Shown here one piece after another: positions 10,443 through 22,689 of a stretch of 64,000 nt of DNA. Origin of the DNA: Theropithecus gelada (lineage: Eukaryota; Chordata; Mammalia; Primates; Cercopithecidae). The notes beneath the pieces are model-generated. The model was given only the letters and a program-made list of their open reading frames with translations, made no database searches and was not told the DNA's origin. The stretch covers positions 79,552,606 to 79,616,605 of the forward strand of contig NC_037681.1 in assembly GCF_003255815.1 (NCBI RefSeq), written 5' to 3'. How positions within the stretch are numbered: position 1 is the first letter of the stretch; the number at the start of each line of letters is the position of its first letter. The translations under genes were made by a program, and so were the position numbers.

Positions 10443-13400
10443 GTTATGTGTGACATACAGATGTCAGCATATCTCATTGGCACCACCTGAGGAATGGGTG
10501 TAGCATGCAAATTGATATTTGACGTATTGTTGATGAGAGTTTGCATACCCTGTACTGTGTTAGCCACTTCTGTCTACTGTCTTAGGAGGAGATATTTAAT
10601 AGGGTCACTTTGATGATCTTCATTATTTAATTGCCACCCATGGTAGAACCCCAGAAATGAAACTTTTTGATGTTCTCTTTTCCAGGATAAAATTCTCTGA
10701 CATCTGAAATTGCTTTCTGAGAATTAAATAGTAAATGAATCTGAGATGACTCTCTAAAAGTTCACAAATAAATTATATCGTTTATCTAGCCTATGAGTAA
10801 TTACACATATAATCAATAATATATAGTAAAGCACATTAGATGTATTCCCAAATATATATATGCATATATGAGCAATCCACTTTTATACAATATTGTTGGA
10901 AAATCAATTGATCTGCATATGTGAAATTTTGGCTTCCTTACTTAAAAACTTACCTTTCAACTATTTTAACAATTTTGATGGACTTTCCTTTGAACTGTTT
11001 TACATACTTCTCTTTCAAGAAAGAAAGAGAATATGGAACTCATTTAGTCCTTTTTGGAAGGCTTGTGTTAATACTATAAACAGAATTTATTTGCTCTGTT
11101 CTCTGAGCAATGTCACCCCCAGGTATGGTGGCCTTGAAGATTCTTTGAGACATTCTGTCCATTATATTTTTGTGGCTCTTTTCTTACTAGAATAACCAGT
11201 CTAGTGTTTAGAGGTTTTAGCCTGATGATCTCTAGCATTCTTGTAATATGCTTCTTATCTGGATTGAGCTGCAGCTCACGACATAAAAGCATTAATATTG
11301 TGTGTAAAGTAAGAGTTAATAGGCTCTGAATGATTAGAGTACATATAAATTATGGGGACTTGATGTTGTGGAATAATAACCCTGAATTGCTGATTCTTGG
11401 GCCCCTTTTTTCCGCTTTCTCTTTGGTTTCCAGGTGGGATATAAAGAATAGAGTTTGCCTAATAAGTGAAGTGTTACTCTCCATTAAAAAACAATGAGGT
11501 ACACATGAATTCTTTAAATCTTACTGGGATTAGCAGTGTTTAATTTGGGATGACCAAGGGATAAGCAGGGAGCGCTTCTGGCTGTGCATAAGAGAGGAGT
11601 GTTTTTATTTGTGTTTGTCAAGGATGAACTTATGAGCAAACTACAAAAGGACATTGCCTCTTTAACGGAGGCTCTGGCTTGTGTTCCTGGGAGCTTCGCA
11701 GCGTTTGTTCGTAAAGCAGCATGAAAGAGTTGATTTTCATTTTATGTTGTGCTTGTGAGGCATTAGCATGATGTTCTAACACTTGTAAATGAATACTGCT
11801 CTCGCCTAATCTGTCATTTTAATGCCTTATAGATTTTATTTCACTCGATGTTGTACCAGATTCTCAATAATAATAATCAACTGCTTTGTTGTTCTCTTGC
11901 AGAAATTAAATTTCTGCAGTGAGTGTGCAACTAATAAAAGATGTTGCTTGAGGAAACAAAAAATAAATATGATGAATCATAAAAGTTGGGTGGGGGGGAG
12001 AGGGGAAGTTGCTCCTAGATGAAAGACAATTACTGAACCAGTGGTGAATGTGTCTGATTCTCATATTGTCAACAGCTTAATAACCCTCACAAAGTCTTTA
12101 GCCACAGTACTTATGTCTGAGCATTAACCTCATGGACTTGGCATTTCCCACAATTTCATTGAAAAGCATTAAAATAAAAAGGTGAGGTAGTAAAATCCCT
12201 ATTCTCTTTGCTTTGCACCCTAGATAAGTTTGCTCAGGGTTACCATTTTGCCACACATACCTTTTATCTTTTCCTTGTCATGAGCTATCCAGGAGAGCGC
12301 ATCAAGGCAGCTGTGTGGGACTTGGAGTACTGGCAAAGACTGCTAAGTGGAAAATAAACAGTGTGTCTATCACCAAGCTACAAGAACACAGCACTCAGAG
12401 CAGTGAAATGACAGTCCATGGCAAGCAACTAATTGGTCACCAGCTTTGGAGGAAATACATTATTCCAGACCTCTGTCATTTACCGTGTTCTTTAAACTAG
12501 AGAAAAATCTGCCAGGTTGAAGTGTTGGCTGTAACCCCCAAAAGAAAGGAAATAGAGAGTTGAGACTGTGACGCTGGGCAGGCACTTTGGAGACTGAGTA
12601 ATTGAAGACATCCATTGCTAGAGAAAGAGTCAGTTTCCTGAGACATAATGAATTCACCCCATTGCGCACAGGTATTGTGTGGGTCCAGCACCAGTTGTGT
12701 GATGAATGTTGAATTTAACATAGCTTCTGCCTGAGAATACAGGCTCAAGTGAATTCAGTGTGTGACCAAATTTTTATGAGAGCCGTCCCTTTTTTTTTCA
12801 CAGTTTGTCTCTCTAATTTATCATTTCTCTTGGAAAGGTTGATACATTGATGAGCTATGGAAAGCAAGAGGGAACATGCCCATCTACTAAGAGGAGAAGA
12901 GAGCCTAAAACACACATTCACTAAGGAAAAGAAAGCCAAATGTGAGGTAACAGAACTCACAGTGCTAGACCTACAACTGTAGTATAATATTCAATTTAAA
13001 AATATTAAAAGTAAAGACCTAATGCATAATCAAATTGACTTAAGCATGTGAACCTCTATCCCAAACTGGGCATATCGTATGCAGAAGAGAAGGAATAAGA
13101 AGAAACTTCTCGCACAAATACGCATTTTATTTATGTATTTAAACGTGCAGCCACATAGACTCTCCCCATTCAGGTTAGCTTGGATGAATGAGGCCTTAGT
13201 GTGCACTGAGATTGTGAATTTAAAAAGCCAGAGGTCTCGATAACAATAACTGGTTGTTTATCTTACTCCACAGGAGTATGTAGTCCAAAAATTATAAAAT
13301 AGTTTAAAATCATGTAGGTTAATAGCTTTATAAATGTAAGCACTGTTTCTTTGATGGGCCTTAAAGGGCTCATAAACTCTTTGGAATTGTACCCTTTAAT

Positions 13401-13879
13401 ATGTATGGATATATATACATTTTAGAGATGAAGAAGATCAGTGGTTTTTCTCGGATTCTCTAACAAGACCAAAAAGAAGCCGAAAACCTTTTAATTGTGT
13501 ATACTGAAAGAAAAAGAGGAAGAAAAGAACAATAATAAATTTTAAGGAAACCTATGATCAATTGTTCATGAATGTCAGCTCTAAATAGGAAAAGATTTAT
13601 TAAAACTAGTTTTTAAAAGTTGTTTGTTTTTATAACTTGCTCTTAATCAGAATGAGAATCATCTTAGAATTTCATATGGAATCCTTTTGCATCCATAGGA
13701 CTTCATTTCCATTTTTAAAACAAATATATAACCTAAAAGATGCCCAGATCGTATCTTTGTATTCCTAATCTATGTGTACTGTTGTGCTCGTATGTGCACG
13801 CACTCTCTCTCTCTGCCCACTTTTGCCTTTTCAGAAACAATAACACATGGTTTGCCAAAGAATCTGCATTGAATAATAC
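10443..13879. other. Single-copy stretch, no gene recognised
   Basis: AT-rich, with no clear repeat or coding signal. 11480-11960 has a more even composition and is listed separately. Small frames at 12460-12748 and 12745-12960 on the minus strand are unsupported. Confidence 0.45.
11480..11960. promoter_or_regulatory. Candidate conserved non-coding block
   Basis: I recognise no transposon here. The sequence holds several isolated CpGs (AGCGCTTC, GCTTCGCAGCG, TGTTCGTAAAG), which are rare in the surrounding AT-rich DNA, plus a TTTAATTTGGGA homeodomain-like site. This texture is typical of enhancers in gene deserts. The call rests on texture alone. Confidence 0.3.
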
Positions 13880-14315
13880 TGGTGGTGACCACAAGAACAT
13901 GTCTGTCTGACTGCAAGGAGCATGAGTGACCCAGGGTTTCAGTTGCTGCCTTGGAAATTCATCACAGTGTGAGTCTATGCTTCCCACGGGCTGCTCCCAG
14001 CCTGTGAATAAGCCTGGCATCTTTGTTGAGGCAGGCCTATTTCTGGAGATGCAGGATCCTCCGATGGGCGAATTTGGCTCTAGGACTGCTTGATGGCCTT
14101 GACAGACTTTCCTTAGAAATGTATGGCAATTTAGGATTCCTCCATCCTTCCACCTTTCTCTCCTTCACCTGGGGTCAGACTTGCATCATGGCCTGAAAGC
14201 TCCCCCAGCCTCTCCTGCCCTTCTCCTCATTTTCTTTCACAGGCATATCCTCTAATAAATTTCTTGCACATTGAATCTCATCTTGGCATCTACTTATTGG
14301 AGGATCCGAAAATTC
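13880..14315 (+). mobile_element. Probable ERVL-type LTR relic
   Basis: The 3' part has an AATAAA signal (14254-14259) followed by TTTCTTGCACATTGAATCTC, CATCTTGGCATCTACTTATT and GGAGGATCCGA. That arrangement is typical of the ends of ERVL-class LTRs. The upstream C-rich segment with CTCCCCCAGCCTCTCCTGCC fits an LTR body. The 5' boundary is not clear and the subfamily is unknown. Confidence 0.45.
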
Positions 14316-14334
14316 ACATTTTTAACACAATAAT

Positions 14335-14540
14335 AAAATTCACATTTTTTCATCATCCACTATATGCCAAGTAATGTGTTACTGTGTAGTCTCATTAAAT
14401 CCTCTCAAATCCCAAGAGATAAGAATTACATTTATTTTACAAGAAGAAAAGCAGTCACTCTGAGGGGTAAAATAATCTACATGGCAGTAGATTGCAGAGT
14501 TACCATTTGAAGAATGTTCGGTTCTACTCCAAAGCCCACC
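14335..14540 (-). mobile_element. MIR SINE, minus strand
   Basis: Antisense MIR features appear in order: CATCCACTATATGCCAAGTA, a CTCATTAAATCCTC segment, ATTTTACAAGAAGAAAAGCA and a degraded tail ending in GGTTCTACTCCAAAGCCC. Confidence 0.75.
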
Positions 14541-15374
14541 GCAAAACCACCACTAAACCACGGCATCTTTGGAGCAATTGGAATGACGATTCTGTTCAAA
14601 TCATATTAATACTAATCACTGTGTTTGACTTTTTCATTTAGATACGACCGTGATTGAAAAGTCATGGTATTTGTATGTAGTCACCTGTTCTGTCTGGCTT
14701 TGTTTTAGGGGATTGCAATCTGAAATTCCTGACTTTTACCCTGGGAGGGGCTTGTGCAGAGGATTTGAGTTACTCATCTGAACGGACTGCCTAAAGACGC
14801 CTCAGTTTGTGTTGTCTGTGCATTCACTCAGCATCCATAGCTAAACTAAGATGCTGGGAATGAGAGACTGTTCAAGGAGTAGAAGCCTTGCTTCTAGCTT
14901 CTATATTCCTCCTACCACCTGTGACTTTTAGCATTGTCAGGGAAGTCATGAGGTTAGAGCTGATTTTTTTTTTAAGAAAATGAGAAACATAAATGTTCCC
15001 TTTTCAAGGTTTCTGTTTGATAGTGTTTGCTAGACAAAGTAGAATTCTCACAGCACAAGTCCTTAGCTCAAGAGCTCCACTCAGTCAGCAGTTATTTCAT
15101 GTGCCTTTTATCCAGCCTTTCTCATTTAAAAAAAGGAAAGAGAAATTTATCCACTCAAAGTGAGCTTTTTGCTAAACTTGTGTCTTTCTCTCGTTTGTCA
15201 TGTTAATTACATCCCAAACAACCCTATTGCAGAGAATTCTGCAATCAAACCCTAAAGTCACATCAGATGTACAGTGGCTTTTAAAGTGGACTGATTCTTT
15301 ATGTAATAATAAATTTAGTGTTATGTTTACCTCTAAATAAATGCAGATTCTGCTTCTTAGAATACCTGCTACTT

Positions 15375-15530
15375 CGTATACCGTGTGACCTACTATGGCA
15401 AGATGTTTAACCTCTCATTTCTTACTTTCCTCACATTTAAGGCAGAGATAATAATATCTCCTCTATAGGGTTATTATATGCAATGTGTTATATGATATGC
15501 ATTTAATTTATGTAAATGTGTGTGAAATAA
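15375..15530 (+). mobile_element. MIR SINE, plus strand
   Basis: The MIR core is in sense orientation: GTGTGACCTACTATGGCAAG, TTTAACCTCTCATTTC, then GATAATAATATCTCC and TATAGGGTTATTATATG. Confidence 0.75.
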
Positions 15531-16264
15531 ATAACCAGATCTTCCCCAGCTAATTTTTGGTGAGGCAATTTGACAGTTCTATGTAGATAGACCTATTCAG
15601 CAAACTATCCATAAGGAGAGAGAGTTTATCTGAAATCTCCTTGGCTGGACAATACTTGTGCGTTCAGATACCTTTAGGAAGTGATTTTCCCTATGAATGG
15701 CAGAATTTAAGGAATCTCAACTGAATGAACATAGGTAGGTGTTCAGTGAATATTACAAAACGAAGTCAACAAGGGAATGTGGCATAGAATGAGCTTGGTC
15801 CTCCAAGGTGAAAAAGCTAATGCCTGCATTAGTAAAGCGTTATTCCATTAACTCATTTTCAGTTAATACAAGAGTAATTATTCAAGTATTACTCAAATTC
15901 CCTTTAATATTAACACTGTGTATGGAGATTACATATTACAAAAACATTTGAGGATGAAACCAATGTATAAGTCATTAAAATTATTCTGTTGCAGGGATGG
16001 GGTGGTGAGGACTATTTTATTACTGTGCAGAAAATTCCTTCGTCATCTAACATGAGATCATACTCACCTTCCAGCCTTGTCTACTTGTTTATAAATTCCA
16101 ACAAGCAAAACAGTGCCAAAGGACACACAGAGTTTTTCCAAATAAAGTGCTAAAATGGTGGTCAAAATGTTGGCAGTGTGTGTCATGTGATATGTTAATC
16201 ATAGTTACAGACTGACTTGAAAGTTAAAGTTATTAGTTTAAGAGGAAAAAAGACAAAGAACTTT
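15531..16264. other. Single-copy stretch, nothing recognised
   Basis: No repeat, gene or RNA gene could be seen between the MIR and the young AluY. Confidence 0.5.
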
Positions 16265-16269
16265 ACCTG

Positions 16270-16273
<4 letters not shown>

Positions 16274-16300
<27 letters not shown>

Positions 16301-16580
16301 GAGACGGAGTCTCGCCTGTCGCCCGGCTGGAGTGCAGTGGCTGGATCTCGGCTCACTGCAAGCTCCGCCTCCCGGGTTTACGCCATTCTCCTGCCTCAGC
16401 CTCCCGAGTAGCTGGGACTACAGGCGCCAGCCACCTTGCCCAGCTAGCTTTTTGTATTTTTTAGTAGAGACAGGGTTTCACCGTGTTAGCCAGGATGGTC
16501 TCGAACTTCTGACCTCGTGATCCGCCCGTCTCGGCCTCCCAAAGTGCTGGGATTACAGACTTGAGCCACCGCGCCCGGCT
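16274..16580 (-). mobile_element. Young AluY of Old World monkey type, minus strand
   Basis: This is a reverse Alu with a long poly-T start and the 5' end GCGCCCGGCT at the right. In sense orientation it carries GGCTCAAGTC and GATCCAGCC, variants of the cercopithecid AluY signature. The target duplication ACCTGTCTT is present at 16265-16273 and 16582-16590. Many CpGs remain. Confidence 0.95.
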
Positions 16581-16590
16581 GACCTGTCTT

Positions 16591-17009
16591 AAACAGAGAA
16601 TTAAACTCATTTCGGAGGGAGAGGGTTGAAGTGTTTCCTAATTGGATGATGTTGGCTGGTTTCATCTCAATCCTCAAGGGATCTAGAAATACAGTAGGGT
16701 CCCACATTAGCTTTATATGTAATATGGAAGCAACTTAATGGGGCCTTATAAAGCTTAAGTCAGCACTCTTATGCAAGAAGAAATGTGGTCATAACCCAAG
16801 ACCACCTAAGAATGAGAAATAATAAAAGGAATATTTGTGGGGTCCTTGGCCTGGCCAAGCTTTGATGTGTATCTCCAGAAAATTTATGAGAGAGGCAAAT
16901 TTGCTTTTTTTTTTTTTTTAAAGCCACTACTACATTATAATTCTGCCATTTAGCATAGTTATATACGCACCTATTGTATTTCCTCTTACTGGATCATCAG
17001 CTCATTACA
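16591..17009. other. Single-copy stretch, nothing recognised
   Basis: AT-rich, with one poly-T run near 16907-16919 and no supported element. Confidence 0.45.
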
Positions 17010-17150
17010 GGCCAACATTTGTTCATTAAACAAAACGTATTAAGTTCCCATTTTGTTCTGAGAGCTAGCAATATAAAGAAAAAGAAAAAAAAGACAACAT
17101 TGCTGTCCTCAAGAAGCGTATCATCTAGTGGTGGATGTGCAAATTTAATT
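17010..17150 (-). mobile_element. L2 LINE 3' end, minus strand
   Basis: The sequence reads AACATTTGTTCATTAAAC, then CATTTTGTTCTGAGAGCTAG, TTGCTGTCCTCAAGAAGC and ATCTAGTGG, a diverged antisense L2 tail. Confidence 0.65.
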
Positions 17151-17928
17151 AAGAATTAAATTTATATCTCCTTGTGCAGCAGTTTCCAACGTGAGGTTGC
17201 ACATTGAAGGTATGAAAATTTCATATTCCATAATATGATGACATTATATGATATTTGATAATAATAGAACATCTATTTATATTTAAAAGTGAGAAATTAT
17301 GTTTAATATTGAATATGTGGATTTACATATATTACATATATATCATTGTAATTATATATTAAAAATACTTTAGTGATAGTAAGATAGCAGTTGGAAGACA
17401 AATATTATATATACCCACTGGATGTCAGTAAACAATTGTTGAAAGAAAAGACTCATAATCTCAGGTTAGTAACTCTTCTTATTTTCACAGGTACACTAAA
17501 ATCTACTTGTTGTCCTTTTAACCATGCGTGCTTCCTCTTCTGCCTATTGCCCCATGAGCAAGTTCCCTCAGTGACATGTCTAACTTATAGTTTTCCCTGC
17601 ATTGACCAACCCAGAAGTTTTAATTCAATCTTGAGTTGAATAGAATTGAATTATATTCCTTGAATGCATTTCTAATAATGTTTTCATGAGGTAACACACA
17701 GCAAGCTTTACAGAAGGTTCATTTCAGTCCCCAAGTGTACACATTTTCTCTGAGCAGTTCAAGTTAGCCTCTATATTAATGAACACATATGACAAGCTCC
17801 GTGGGTCACCAAATACTAGACAACATGGTCATGATTAGGTTTCTAATTTTTCTGCCCTAGAGCTCTTGTTCTACTTACTGATGCCACTTCAAGGAAGAAA
17901 GTTAGTCTTTATTTTGAGGGGTTGTACC
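17151..17928. other. AT-rich single-copy stretch, nothing recognised
   Basis: A very AT-rich segment (17220-17380) with TATATA and ACATATA runs, followed by plain sequence. No gene. Confidence 0.45.
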
Positions 17929-18151
17929 AAGGTTTCTCAGACTCATCACGGTAGACATTTGGGACCCATAATTCTTTGTTATTGGAGGGCTGTCCTGTGC
18001 ATTGTAGGGTGTTTAGTATTATCTCCATCCTCTACTCACTAGATGCTAGTAGCAGTTCATTCCCCTCCCCCATTTGTAACATGACAAACATCTGGGGATA
18101 TTGCCCAATGTTCCCTGGGGAGTAAAACTGTCCTCATTTGAAAGCCACTGG
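17929..18151 (-). mobile_element. MER5A-type hAT transposon relic
   Basis: The sequence runs from GGTTTCTCAGACTCATCACG through CATAATTCTTTGTTATTGGA, GGCTGTCCTGTGCATTGTAG and CTCACTAGATGCTAGTAGCA to TCATTTGAAAGCCACTG. These are the conserved blocks of MER5A in reverse. It is non-autonomous. Confidence 0.88.
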
Positions 18152-19479
18152 GTTAGGGTAAAATAGTATGAGGCATTAAAAAATGTACAGTGTAATTTAG
18201 CAACTAGCAGATTAACTATGTAATTGGGTTCAAATGCAATGTGAATTTCTAAAATGTGAATAATCAAAAATGATGTATTTGAGAGGTTAGAGTCAACTCC
18301 AATCCCCTGCTAATCACATTAGTTTTGAGTTGTAAATAGTAACTTAAATCTTACTTCTCTCCAATGTTATTTAGCCATGGGGGACAGAGGTTTTGAGTGG
18401 TGAAATAGTAAATGGTAGGAAGAGTAAGAGGGAAGATCTACAGATAATATAACAAATTGGTGAAGAATGATTAGTAGCATGTTTTCTGAATAATCAAATG
18501 AATCAAGGCTATCAGGAAATTCTATCGCTCATGACATCCATTGGAAGGTATGCCCAGAAACAGCCAACAAAAGGTAGCATAGTACATAGGAAAAGATGAT
18601 CCTTGGAATCTCATTATTAAAAAGTGGCTCAAGGTCAGTTTCCCAGCGCATTAGCAGAGTGCATGTTTTCTGAATGAGCTAGCTAATTTTACTCTAAAGG
18701 CTTTCTCTAAATTCTAATTGGAGAGTCTTTAAATCTTCAAACATGAAAATGTTGGAGAAGAGATTCAATTATATGTGAACTGAAAATAGGAATAGATATG
18801 CTTGACCAATATGTTTCTGTTTTCCCATGAGAACTAATGGAAAAACATCCAGCCTACCCCAGTGGGCTTGCTGTCCATTTGCTGGATTTATGTCAGATGG
18901 GGAATTACTCAGAATCCAAGATACCGCAAAAGCAACTTGGGTCAAAACTGTCAATTAAATGGAGAAATTATGTACAAAATTAGGATTTCAGAGACCCAGA
19001 TCTTTTGGCAGATAGCTAGGTCCCGATGCCCTTTGAAATCAGAATATAGTACAATGACCCTCTGGGGTAAACCTTCCCATTAAATTTGCAATTCTTCAAA
19101 GTTTGAGACTGTCCAGGGAGCAAACGAATTAAGACTTTCTTTTGTAAAATATTTTTTTATTTCTACCTGGCCTAAATTCTGATTCCTGCTTCTCTGTGGA
19201 CTGCAAATGGAAAGGTTCATGTCCTATGGCAAGTGCCATCTATGACATACGCTTCTGAAAATTTAAAATGGCTATAGTTTATTGTTTTGTCACTATGTGT
19301 TACATCTACAGATTGTTTAAGTGACAAAAGGAAAAAAGGGCTCTATATGTATGCAAAAGAACATGTAATTGGATGCAAATCAGCAATAAGGCAAAGACAA
19401 GACATTTATTGCTTGTTTTATGTGATATAGGTTTTGTTATATTCATATCATATTTATTTATCATATAGCAACTGGATGC
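18152..19479. other. Single-copy stretch, nothing recognised
   Basis: AT-rich, no repeat recognised, no coding signal. Short frames at 18769-19083 on both strands overlap and are probably chance. Confidence 0.45.
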
Positions 19480-20130
19480 ATAGACTTTAAAACCACTTGA
19501 ATATTAGCTTTTGCATAATTGGGAGGCTGCCATCACCAGTCCGTAGCACAAAGTCAAAAGGTATTTTTAGGAATTGCTTACAATGAATTGTGGATCATTT
19601 GAAATAAATTTGTAGGAAGCCTGTTAAGTCTCTTTCTATCTTTCCTCTCTCTCTCTCTTTCTTTTTTCACTACAAAACACCTTAAAGATCATTTCTCTTA
19701 TGCATTGGTCTGTCAAATCTGTATAAACAAGTATAAATGTTAAAAAAGTAAAGAATACTAATCAAGAGACACAAGACATACACTGCCTAATAAATCTTGC
19801 CTTCAATTTATTTGTCTAGTATTACAAAGGCAGAGGAGATATCAATTAATATAGGCAAAGAGGACCCATAATTTATAATTAACTGGCAAGTGGTTTGTAA
19901 CAAACAGCAGCACCGAGTCTAATAGCCGGTAGAAAAATAACTAGTGTTGATTTGTCCCTCGGCAAATTAATAGAGTGCTTATCAATGACAGGGTTACATA
20001 AAACTGCTAAATAAATAATCATCAGTGAGTTCGAGTGAAGCAGATCTTTAACAAGCTTAATCTGAACCTCTTGACATCTGTAGACTATGAGGAGATTAAA
20101 TGGTAAGAAAGAGAAGATACAGTGTGCACA
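19480..20130. promoter_or_regulatory. Candidate conserved non-coding block
   Basis: No transposon is visible. The block contains homeodomain-type sites such as TAATTA (19876-19881) and ATAATCATCA, with isolated CpGs in GCACCGAGTC, ATAGCCGGTAG and CCCTCGGCAAATTAATAG. Texture resembles developmental enhancers in gene deserts. This is inferred without any alignment. Confidence 0.35.
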
Positions 20131-20894
20131 TTGTAAGCCTGCTCAGTAACTGTATAAGATCATGTTCTTACGTAATGAGAAATAAAGAAACATTTTTATT
20201 GCAAAATTACATTGAAAAATGATTTTCATTATAATTAGAGTGAAAATTATAAAAGATATATCAAGGAAATGCTGAATTGGAATTCACCAGATGAGAATTT
20301 CACTACATCTCTTAACAATGAAAACACATAATTTTAGTCACTTTTGATATATTTTTGCTCGTTTGCTTGGCTTTTATTACTCACCTTTGTACATGCCACA
20401 TGTTCCAACTCATATGTCACCACCTCTACATCCGTGAGCTTGTTTTTGGTTATTATGGTTCCTCTATAGAAGAAAATTAATCAAGGTTCTATATTTAAAT
20501 GGACATTTCCACCCTGCCTTCCCACCTACCCTCCCCCTAGGCATATATATGGAATTCTCAGGATTTTTTTGTTGTTGTTGCAGGGCATTTTATTACTCCT
20601 GGTTTAGACTGTGCATCATTTGCATTGCTGGGAATTAATAGACCTGTATAATACCGCAGGTCTTGTCTTTCTATAAGAAAATGTTTTTAAATTGCCATCT
20701 TTTGTAGGCATATTAACATCGTTATACCACTTAGTTTTTCAGCACTAGTGAATTAAACAATGCCTTTTTAAGATTGATATAGATATATAGTTGGAGCGTC
20801 TCACAAATGGGGAGATCCTCCCTATATTTTAAATAGAAACCTGGTTTCTACTGGGATAAATATGTATTTCCATAGGTGTTCCTGTGAGAGACCA
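20131..20894. other. Single-copy stretch, nothing recognised
   Basis: AT-rich non-coding sequence with a short GTTGTTGTTG run near 20570. No supported element. Confidence 0.45.
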
Positions 20895-20900
20895 AACATG

Positions 20901-21289
20901 ATGTCTTTGTCCATTTGTGCTGCTATAAAATACCCTAAGGCTGGGTATTTTATAAATACCCAGAAACATTTATTTTCTCACAGTTCTGGGGTCTGGGAAG
21001 TCCAAGATCCAAGGTTCTGGCAAGTTTGGTTTCTGGTGAGGGCTACTCTCTGCTTCCAAGATGGCACTTTAAGCACTGCACCCTCATATGGTAGAACAGA
21101 GGGGTAAAAAGGGACCAAATACTCTGTGAAGCCTCTTTAATAAAGCCCTTAATCCCATTCACAAGGGAGGAGCCCTCATGACCTAATCACCTCCTAAAGG
21201 CCTCATCTCTTAATACTGTTGCATTGGGGATTAAGTTTCAACAGCGATTTTGGAGGGACACAAAACCATAGCATATTCAAACTATAGCA
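20901..21289 (-). mobile_element. MaLR-type LTR (MLT1/MST class), minus strand
   Basis: Reverse-orientation MaLR blocks appear in order: TTGTGCTGCTATAAAATACC, TCTCACAGTTCTGGGGTCTG, TCCAAGATCCAAGGTTCTGG, TTCCAAGATGGCAC, CATTCACAAGGGAGGAGCCC and CATGACCTAATCACCTCC. It ends in GGGACACAAAACCATAGC. It looks like a solo LTR with no internal region nearby. Confidence 0.85.
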
Positions 21290-21905
21290 CATGCAAACAT
21301 GGGGCTGGAAAGTCATGGGTTGCATCCAGTGTCCCATTTTTGTTTAGGGCAGAACATATCCTCATCAACATTTCCACATTCCTTGGGGTTGGGGATCCCA
21401 CCTCTGTAGGGATTCACCATTAGACTTGTCTTTGCTCTTCTTAAGAGCTACCAGTGAAGATCAGCTGCAGATATGATTGATCATTTACATTTTATTTTTT
21501 GGATATGTCTTATTTTCTCATGTTAAATGTTAGCTAGCACCAACAAGAGCTGCTGAATATTCAGTGGGCATGTGTGTGTTTGTCTTTAATGTGCTTGCAG
21601 CAAGCTACTCTGTTGGAGATATTAAATTACTTGAAAATGCTCAAATCTTAGTTATCAGCATCACTGCTTTCCTGAACTTCAGACCGAATTTCCAACAACC
21701 TTTTGGGCATCTCAGCCGTAATATTCTAAGAGAACTTTATGTTTTCATAGTAGACATTCAACTCATAAGTTAGTGGCATCATATTTCATCAAGCTGTTCA
21801 AATTTAAGTAGGAGACATCCTTAATTTCCTATTCTTCCTCATGTTTTCTATACACTCTAAAGCCATCCAAATGAATCACTATATTCTTCTATATTTTTAT
21901 TATTT

Positions 21906-22057
21906 GTTTTTGAGTCAGGATCTTGCTCTGTGACCCAGTCTGTAGTGCAGTGGCATGATCATAGCTCACTGCTGCCTCAAATTACTGGATTCAAGTAATC
22001 TTCCTTCCTCACCTCCCCAAGTGCTGGGATTACAGGCATGAGCCATTGCACCCAGCT
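21906..22057 (-). mobile_element. Alu monomer-like (FLAM) or deleted old Alu, minus strand
   Basis: The sequence has the Alu antisense opening GAGTCAGGATCTTGCTCTGT and ending GCTGGGATTACAGGCATGAG, but is only about 150 bp, the size of one arm. It is either a free left monomer or an AluJ with the middle lost. Confidence 0.75.
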
Positions 22058-22179
22058 GATATCCTTTAATTAAGCATCTAAAAGCACTCTCTTGTATGTC
22101 CCTTCCTATTTCCAGTGTCACCACCTTGATTCAGGCCCTTATTATCTCTTACTTGAGGTTTTATAATAGCTTCTGAGGT

Positions 22180-22646
22180 AAGAATAATGACCCCACAAAG
22201 GTGTCCAGGTCCTAGTCCCCAGAGCCTGTGAATATGTTACATTGTATGTCAAAGGGGAATTAAGATTGCAGATGGGTTTAAGGTTGCTAATCAACTGACT
22301 TTAGGGAGATTATCATGGATTATGGCAGTGGGTCCAATTTAATGACAGGGATCTTTAAGAGTAGAAGAGGGGGACAGAAGAGGAGTGAAAATGATTTGAC
22401 TTAAGAAGGACTTGACCCAGTGTTGCTGGCTTTAAAGATGGAGAATGTGGTCATAAATAAAGGACAAGGAAATGGATTCTCCCAACAGCCTCTAGAAGAA
22501 AGGTAGCCCTGCCAACACCTTGATTTGAGTCCAGTGAGACCTGTGTCAGACTTCTAACCTGCAGAACTGAAAGCTAATAAATTTGTGCTGTCTTAAGCCA
22601 CGAAATTTGTGGGAGTTTGTTACAGCAGCAGTAGGTAAACGAATAC
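22180..22646 (+). mobile_element. MaLR-type LTR (MLT1-like), plus strand
   Basis: Features include GGGAGATTATCATGGATTAT, GTTGCTGGCTTTAAAGATGG, ACACCTTGATTTGAGTCCAG, CTGCAGAACTGAAAGCTAAT and AAATTTGTGCTGTCTTAAGC, ending near GTTACAGCAGCAGTAGG. It reads as a solo LTR. The subfamily is uncertain. Confidence 0.7.
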
Positions 22647-22689
22647 AGTCATCAGTTCTTAGCCAGTCCCCTGGCCTTTAGCTTCCTTC

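Noticed and set aside
16217..16520. Overlapping frames with SPGWSAVAGSRLTASS-like peptides
   Set aside because: Translated antisense Alu, a standard artefact.
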